Assembly (NCBI GenBank): GCA_022225965.2
Contig: JAKJXP020000048.1
Location: 132,876-196,875 of the forward strand
Length of the DNA stretch: 64,000 nucleotides
Source of the DNA: Diatrype stigma
Taxonomy: Eukaryota; Ascomycota; Sordariomycetes; Xylariales; Diatrypaceae
Reading direction: 5' to 3'
Below the pieces are notes generated by a model. It ran no database searches. It was not told the DNA's origin and saw only the letters and a list, made by a program, of their open reading frames with translations. Positions 56,817-64,000 of the stretch are shown here, piece by piece. Numbering within the stretch: position 1 is the first letter of the stretch; each line of letters starts with the position of its first letter. Both the position numbers and the translations under genes were made by a program.

Positions 56817-58216
56817 TATAGTGGCCCCGCAAAAGTTTCGGAACACTTTAAAAAAAATCGCAACGCGTCTTTTAGCTTCTTTTCCTTCCAAACAACCACC
56901 TTTCTTTTAAACCATGCCAATTATTCAAATCCTTACTCCCAAAGCCCGAAAAGGGCATTATTCGCCTTATACGAAAACGAGGATTAAAACGTATGTCGAA
57001 CTTGGAAATGGAATCCGAGCAATAGCGCGCAAATTCGAAGTATTACCCAATACGGTAACGGGGATTTGCGAACGCTATAAGTACTAGATTTTTGCCTTTA
57101 GTTCCCCTCGTTTTGGCCGCCTTTTTAAGCTTTCCTTATGCGATAAAATACGTATTACGTATAATTAAGGCCGATTTCTTAATATCGTATACGAAATTGC
57201 TCGAAATTTGTTATTTATATATTAAGATTAATACCGTATAACGGTTCTTCCGCGCGAAAGGCGTAATGTATTAAGTATATTTAACGAAACCGTTTTTTAT
57301 TCCGAAAACCGTTCGAATTCGACTTTTTTTTGCTTTGGAACATCGTAATAAGCCGCTTAATTAATAGCGACGCGTTTTATTTAATAACGAAACTACGATC
57401 GATCGTACCTAAGGTAAACGCGGCAAGTGGACATTTAAGCGCCGAAACGAATTTAACCCTATTAATTGGCAATTCTTTATTTTAATATTACGTTAATAAA
57501 AATATACGATATAAAAAAATTCCGCTTATTACTTTAATACGTATAATTTCGATATAAAAAATCCGGTACTACGTAAATGTTTTAAGACGCGTTTCGTTAT
57601 AAAATAAAAAGCTTCATCGTATCCATTAATGGGAACCCTGCCGCGCGCCGAAGCGGTATAAATGCGAAGATATATTTATAACTTCTCGATAAATATCTTT
57701 TCAATTACCTTAATAAAGATATTGTATTTATACAAAACAACGCCCCGGTTTATATAGCAAATATCGTAAAGAAATGGCTTCGGAAAAACGTACCCGTAAT
57801 TCTTAAGTGGCCCTTATATAGCCCCGACCTTAATTCCATAAAGAACCTATGGAAACTGCTAAAGGAAAGAATTTACCTGAAAAATCCTAAACTTCGTACG
57901 TTCGGCAACATTCAGGAAGCCCTAAAAAAATTCATTAAAGCGGTAGTTAAAGTATGGAAGGAATTCGCGGAAGATACGTTAAATCATTTCATAAATACGA
58001 TGCCGAATAGGATCGCGGCGGTAATTGCTGCCGGAAAATGGTATACGGATTATTAAAAATCGGAATTTTATATAATATGCATTTAATTTATTACTTGCAA
58101 ATTACGAATAATCTCGTTTTAACCGTTATTAAAATCTATATAAGTAAAGTTATTAAGTTATATGGTAAAAATACAGAAAATCGTAGGCGTTTCGAAACTT
58201 TTACGAAGTTACTATA
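56817..58216 (+). mobile_element. RIP-mutated Tc1/mariner-type transposon
   Basis: 1396-bp element 56819-58214 between TA target duplicates. The left end (TAGTGGCCCCGCAAAAGTTTCG, from CAGTGG) is the complement, with RIP transitions, of the right end CGAAACTTTTACGAAGTTACTA. The transposase frame lies inside. Confidence 0.88.
56914..58056 (+). pseudogene. Tc1/mariner transposase with premature stops
   Basis: 381 codons without a length change from ATG 56914 to TAA 58056. The N terminus is a helix-turn-helix (ARKGHYSPYTKTRIKTYVELGNGIRAIARKFEV, LPNTVTGICERY). The catalytic DDE core is at the C-terminal half: FIQNNAPVYIANIVKKWL where the second catalytic Asp of QDNA is now Asn, and WPLYSPDLNSIKNLWKLLKER where the third acidic residue of NPIENLW is now Lys. 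More than ten in-frame stops (TAA, TAG) sit between 57083 and 57600, while the first 55 codons and the last 130 are free of stops. Inactive. Confidence 0.85.
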
Positions 58217-59390
58217 TAAAAGCTTTGTTTATTTATATTATATAAATATAATATAAAAGATAATAATTATTTAATTATAACTAACGTAATACTTTTATAA
58301 TGCTAATATATTACGTTTATATATATATATCGCTATTTTATCTTTTCGGCGTATATTATTATATAAGAATATAACTTTAAATAATACATTTTTTGCGTTT
58401 TCGGTTTAATGTACGGTTTTTGGTGCAGGATTTCTAGGGGTCCTACCTATTTGTAAGATAAAGAGATAAGATAAAGGATAAGATATGAGATAAGAAGAGA
58501 TAAGACTTAGCTAACTAGACTAGAGCTCCAGCCTTCCGCTTTACGAACAGGCTACAACCTTCTTAGAATATCATTATCTTTATAACACCCATTACTTTTA
58601 TATCAGTTTTTAAATTGCGATTATATAATATTTTTCGCTGCTGCTTAACGTTAGCGATGTATTCGCTTTCGATTTCGTTACCTTTTAATAAAGAATTTCG
58701 ATTTTTATTATAAATTATTCGATAAGATGTTTTTTGCTTATTATTTAATAATTACTAGCGCTTCGTTAATGGCGCGTATGCGTTATTTCTGCGTTAAATA
58801 GGCATTAATACCTTTAAAAGTTTTGGTTTGTTTTTTTAGTTTTAATGGACGTTTTTTTAAACGTTTCTTTTTATAAGCTCGGTGCTTTTTTTTAAAAGTT
58901 TACTAATTGGACGTATAAATTATATAAGGTTACTTATTAGCTTAGTTTCGTTTTTATTACATTACTTTCGTTATTTTTTATTTTAAATTACCGTAATTTA
59001 TATACGTAAGCGTTCTTTAATTGCTTACGTTATTTAATAATTATTGTATAATTTCGGAATTATATTATATCCTTATTCTTATAATTTACGTATTTATTTA
59101 AGCTGTTATGTTTTAATGCCGGGTATTTTCTTGTACCTTTTACGTAAATAACGCTAACGTAATATTCATATCGCTTTTATTTAAAATAATATATTACGAT
59201 ATATTCGTATTTATAATATCCGTAATATAAGCGAATAATAACGTTTTTATAAATGTAAAAATATAAACGCGAATGCATACCTACTTAAATACGAATAAGA
59301 AATTATTTACATATGTTATATAAATATTACTAATCTTTTATACAGTTATTATATAAAAGGGTATTAGCGGAATAATTAGTTTCTTAGCAT
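58217..59390. other. RIPed DNA with an un-RIPed GATA-rich island
   Basis: AT-rich except for about 58420-58590, which has normal composition: GGTGCAGGATTTCTAGGGGTCC, then about ten AGATAAG-type units (58456-58512), then GAGCTCCAGCCTTCCGC. Terminal structure not resolved; possibly part of a solo LTR or other insertion. Confidence 0.5.
58456..58512. repeat. AGATAAG-type tandem array
   Basis: Degenerate repeats of AGATAAG/GGATAAG in an un-RIPed island within RIPed DNA. Confidence 0.75.
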
Positions 59391-59609
59391 TGTTACGAAG
59401 CTAATGGGCTTTATAAAAAATAAACAAATTTCCAATTAGAATTATAAAATCTAAAGTTAAAATAAATAAATAAATAAATAAATATAAAAATAAAGATATA
59501 AACGTATAAATAAAAAAAGGCTAGCTATTAAAAGGCGCTAACCCGCATTCGGAAATATACATACAACCCTTCACCATCTTTATATACATACAGCCTATAT
59601 ATACCATAA
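59391..59609 (-). repeat. 3' LTR of Gypsy C
   Basis: 219 bp, starts TGTTACGAAGCTAATGGG and ends CATAACA; includes a degraded copy of the GGGCTAGC hairpin found in the B LTRs. Confidence 0.8.
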
Positions 59610-59671
59610 CATTACCCCCTCTTCGGCAAAGAATTTCGTCCCGAAACTTTAAAGCATAAAAAAAATAATTG

Positions 59672-59760
59672 TCCGGCCGGAATTCGAATCCGAATGCTTT
59701 TTAAGCAGTAAAGGAATATCCTCGAATCCATTTTTTAAACCACTGTATTATTGGGCTTTT
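59672..59760 (-). other. tRNA-like module in Gypsy C
   Basis: Minus-strand box-A-like CAGTGGTTTAA, a class-II-like variable stem TGCTT-AAA-AAGCA, and box-B-like GGATTCGAATTCC in the same order as in element B. No complete acceptor stem. Confidence 0.4.
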
Positions 59761-62700
59761 ATTTAAAATATAATAATAAAAGTTTCATATATTCGGTTAA
59801 TTGTATTAAATTTTATTAATACCTTTTTTATATATCTGTCGGAATTATTTCCTTTTTATCCGACGATTTCGCAATACGTATCGTAACCGTTTTTTTTTGC
59901 ATATTATTATCTTTATATGGTACGTTAAATTCGTCGAATTCGGCTGTTTTGCGCTAGGCATTTAATTGCAAAAATAGCCCGGATTAATTAAAATAATTAT
60001 CGTAAAACTTTAAAAAAACTAAAGGACTATTTTTAAAACTTTTTGCGTTATACCATTTAAGATTTAAATCCCATTTTCTTTCATTATACCTAATATTATA
60101 ATTTATTATAATGCGTTTTTTATGTTAAGATTTTTTCGATTTTCCATTTTTTTTCGCCATTTGGATTAATCTTTTCCTCATTAGGATTTTCGGGAATTTG
60201 TTTAAATAAAGGATTATTCGGATATTTTTTAAATCGATTTGTATAAAAAACCTTAAATCCCCGCCAAAAATCTAAAAAATTAAGCACGTAAAAATGTTTT
60301 TGCATTTCGACGATTTCGTAATGGTTTCGCATTAAAGGGTAATTTAATTTATTACTTAATTTATTCGTTTTTATATTAATTTCTTTAATTATATATATCA
60401 GGTTGTTGGAATTTATTTCTTTATATTCGAAATCCGGTTTTCGTCGGTACTTATTAACTTAAAGGATTATTCTTTTTTATACTTTCAATATCGTCGCTTT
60501 AGCTATTTCCAAATAGTTCTTTAAAATATTTATAATTGCTTAAGCGTTTTATCGATTTGCTTTTTTGCATATAATTATGCCTTAAAATTCCGTAATCCGA
60601 TATTTCCAATCGAAAGAAAAGGGCATATTAAAACTTCTTTTTAATTTATGTAATACTATTCCGATAAATTCGTAAAATAAAACAGCCTGCATTACGTTTA
60701 TTACGGATATAATAATTATTTCATTATTTTAATATTAATTAATAAAAAATCGAAAACGTTAGTTATTTCATTTATATATAACTTTTGCTTATTTTATTAT
60801 TTAGGAATATTCCGCCGATATTAATTTTAACTTAAATCCCAAAATCTTAAAAAATTTATTTATAAAATTTAAAATAAATTAAGAATTACGGTTATTCGTA
60901 ATTAATTTTAATACGCCGTATATGTAAAGAAATCTTCGGTAATACATTATAACGGCGTCTTTTACGGTGGCCGCTTTAATGTACGGAACTGTTTAAAAAT
61001 GTTTTTAAGCGGTAAATTATTATTAATATATTATTTTTTCCGGTTTTATTTATTAATATTAATTTAAAATCCATTACGATATGTTATTAAGTTCTTAATA
61101 AGATAAATAAGGATTTTAATAATCCCGGAACTTTATTTTTCGAATATTTAGCCGCTTTATACGGATAGGTTTTTACAAATCGGATAATATTTAAGGCTTA
61201 TTTTGGTTATTAATATCTTTAATTTAAGGATTTTCTCGTTTTGTATTAACATAAATATCTAATTATTAATCGGAAATGTATTTTAATAAATAATATTATT
61301 CTTAGGTTATTTTTATTAAATATAATTAACCGTTTTTAAAAAGTATTAATCTTTTATTTTTAAAGTATTCGTAATTATATATATATATACCGAAATTAGC
61401 TGCCTTAATATAATAATAATCGAATTAATTATTAATAGTCTTGGCTTATAATAATTTATTTATTAAAGCCATTCCGGATAATTCCGGAGGTTTTATATTA
61501 TTATTTAATATAAAGACTAAAATGGGAATTATGTTTTTAAGAAATACTGTAAACAAACTGGAAAAATAAATTACCGGTTATAACGTCGTGTTCGTATTTA
61601 TTTTCTTTTTTTTTATAAACGAACTGAAATAAAATTATCGTATAATATGCGTCGCGCTTGGCCTTTTATATTTTAAGATTTTTAAACTTCTTTATTAATA
61701 CGTTTATTAAAACGTTTTTCGATTTTGGACGGTAAATTATTACGAAATTATATTACGATAACAACTTCGTTTATTTAGCTTATTTTAAATTAAGGAATTG
61801 CTTAATATTAAAATATTCCAATACATAATAATTTATTACGATCATAAAAGGTTTAAATATTTAAAAGCCAATTAATTCGGCTTTTTAATATTATAAGACT
61901 CGTATTACCGTAAGCATTTCCTTATTATATATGCTATAATTATATTTAACCCTTTATATTGTTTCCGAGAAATATGCAACAAAATATTAATCATTCGTTT
62001 TCGTAAATCTTTAAAACATAACGCCCGCAATTATTTTATCGAATACGTCCGTTTTTATTCGTATCTCGAAATCGTAATTAAAATAACTTAATATTGGCGC
62101 TTTTATTATGTATCGTTTTAATCGAACGAACATTACAAATTGCTTTTTGATTATATAAAATAGTTCGTTCTTACGTATTAATTCTTAAAAAAAAACGAAT
62201 AATTCTTTTAAATCTTTTAATAAAACGCCGATAAAAATTGCAAAACTCCAGGAACGACTAACTCTTTTTTAAATTAATTGGAATCTTTTAATCGTTTATT
62301 ATTCGAATTTTCGTTAGGTTTACGGAAATATTTTTCGTATTTATTATAAATCTTAAGTATTTAATTTTTATACCGTAAAATTCGCATTTAATTAGGTTTA
62401 TTTATAAACCAGCTTGTTTTAAGCGGGCTAAAATCTTATTAACGTATTATATATATTTCGTTTTGCCTTTAAAGAAAATTAATATATTATCGATATATGT
62501 ATTATAAAATTAATTCAAATAATCGAATAACGTATTATTAATAAATCTTTAAAATATAAATGATCCATTTATTAATTCAAATAAAAAAACCTTATACCTA
62601 TAAATGCCGTATTTCGTACGAAAAATAATCAAATCTTATATCTTTTTCCGTATTCGGATCTTATAAAAAACTTAACGAATATCGATCTTAATAAATATCT

Positions 62701-64000
62701 TTATTTTTAAAATACGAACAAAAGTTTCGTTAATTAAAAATAAGAAATATCGATTTTTTTTCGTTATCGCATGAAATTTGCAATGATTTATATAAAAGCG
62801 GAATCCATTATTCGATTTGGATATCAGCAATACGAACGCCGCTTAAAATATCGAATTGGCCTTAATAAATCCTTTTTAAAAATGCTCCATAATATATTTC
62901 CGATAAATTTCTAATTTCTTTATAAATACCTTATATAAAAGATTATAATTTAATTCCTTTAGTTATCCGTTAAATTTTATATAATAATCTACGTTTAAAC
63001 GTCGTTTAATTAATTTATTCGATTCGACCTTATTAAAAACATCTAAGTAATTATAATGCTTTTTCGGAATTAATCGTTTATAGGCGTTTCGTAATGTTTC
63101 GTCGTTTTATGCCAAAAGGTATATTCGTACTTTTTTATTAACGATAATGCGTTTTATTTCGTATAATAACGTATTTTAAATTAAAGTAATTTTTATTAAA
63201 TGCAAAAAAGCCATTGCATTAATAAAGGCAAAATCGAAAGATCGTATTCGATATTATCCGAAACAGTGTTTTTCGAATTTATAAGGTCCTTATATATTAC
63301 GTTCTGGATATAAATCATTTTCTTTATATAAACTGGTTGGTTTAATATTTCGATATACGCATTATTTTTTTTTATTAATCGTTAAGGTACCGTTTTATTT
63401 ATATAATATCAGGATTTAAAAAAATAACGACGTTTAACCGTATAAATATTAGGATTATCTTAAAAGCAAATGGGTTTATATCGGCCTTAAAACTGGGCTT
63501 CTTTTTTTAAGCTTTTAGTTTTTCGATTCGCTTTTAAATAAATTTAAGGATTTAATTTTCGTAATTATTTATTATAAAATCGTTTTTAAAAAGCCACGGT
63601 ATTTTTTCGCAATTTTATAATAACTCCTTCGGATTTTCCGGTTTATCGGGAATGTATTCGACGGTCGTTCGTTAATCTTTCGAATTTATTCTTACAAGGA
63701 TTATTATAACGACGGAATGGAATTTTATTAACCGATACCGTTCGTTATAACGTCGCTTGTTTTCTTTTTGCATTAAAAGATCCCGGCGTTAGGCATTTTT
63801 CCGGTATTTCCCGTCCGTATCCGGCAATAACTTTCCGAAATAATCCATGAAAATATCGTATAAAGATTTCGGATTTTAAAAATCGGAAGATTTTAATAAT
63901 TAATAAAAAGCTAATATATCGATTTTATGCAATTTAAACCACGTTTTGCCTATAATAATATCCCATTTTATATCGATAATTATAAAAGAAATGCGATTTA

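Larger units (their letters stand above)
59391..64000 (-). mobile_element. RIP-mutated Ty3/Gypsy element C, cut by the window end
   Basis: A 219-bp LTR (59391-59609) homologous to the Gypsy B LTRs, with a polypurine-like tract inside it (complement of TACCCCCTCTTCGG at 59610-59623), so the element runs on the minus strand and its 5' LTR lies beyond base 64000. RT relic on the minus strand near 62520-62330: YIDNILIFFKGKTKYI (YIDD with Asp to Asn) and ILARLKQAGL. Left flank AGCAT is the expected target duplicate, not testable here. Its first 2 kb is the best match to Gypsy B. Confidence 0.85.

Noticed and set aside
58437..58460. primer-binding site TGGTGCAGGATTTC of an LTR element
   Set aside because: It resembles the complement of a tRNA 3' end with CCA, but no LTR end or target duplicate was found next to it.

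Overview
This window is nuclear DNA of a filamentous ascomycete (Pezizomycotina, most likely a Sordariomycete). The evidence is short GT-AG introns of about 47-107 bp with CTAAC/CTGAC-like branch sites, a fungal-specific Zn2Cys6 regulator, a Pth11-like rhodopsin-domain protein, 2EXR and LamB/YcsF families, and very AT-rich blocks with the signature of repeat-induced point mutation (RIP). In those blocks CpA/TpG is depleted, TpA is in excess, CAA/CAG/TGG codons have become stops, and paired LTRs differ by transitions.

Layout. 1-22.9 kb is a GC-balanced, gene-bearing arm: the 3' part of a von Willebrand-like gene, ribokinase (-), salicylate-hydroxylase-like FAD monooxygenase (+), a CYSTM-type Pro/Gln-rich protein (-), a Zn2Cys6 transcription factor (+), an SDR (-), an alpha/beta-hydrolase pseudogene (-), a 2EXR-like gene (-) invaded at its 5' end by a perfect 1.2-kb TRIM, a small HTH protein (+), LamB/YcsF (+) and an SMP/LEA-like protein (-). 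21.6-31.0 kb holds one FAD/NAD(P)-binding oxidoreductase gene (-), cut in two by a 7.67-kb RIP-mutated Copia element. Joining the flanks at the 5-bp target duplication gives an uninterrupted reading frame. 32.06-45.01 kb is a nest: a hAT transposon containing a Ty3/Gypsy element, which contains a second, deleted Gypsy and a 132-bp un-RIPed retroposon-like insertion. 45.0-50.6 kb is a small normal-composition island with a five-exon cytochrome P450 and a four-exon rhodopsin-domain membrane protein. 50.8-64 kb is again RIP-degraded: a miniature LTR element, a solo LTR, a Tc1/mariner element and a Gypsy element that runs off the right edge.

The genes do not form an obvious single pathway. The main story is a two-compartment genome: ordinary and accessory metabolic or sensing genes on balanced DNA, and RIP-mutated transposon nests that break or border them. 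The most noteworthy items are an extra antisense Ala/Lys-rich, Cys/His-motif reading frame inside the Copia element, an apparent anticodon-loop (half-tRNA) primer site shared by the TRIM and the RIPed Copia, a tRNA-like module near the 3' end of three Gypsy copies, and the un-RIPed 132-bp structured insertion with a 14-bp target duplication. Introns, starts and families were worked out by reading the sequence; no database search was possible.
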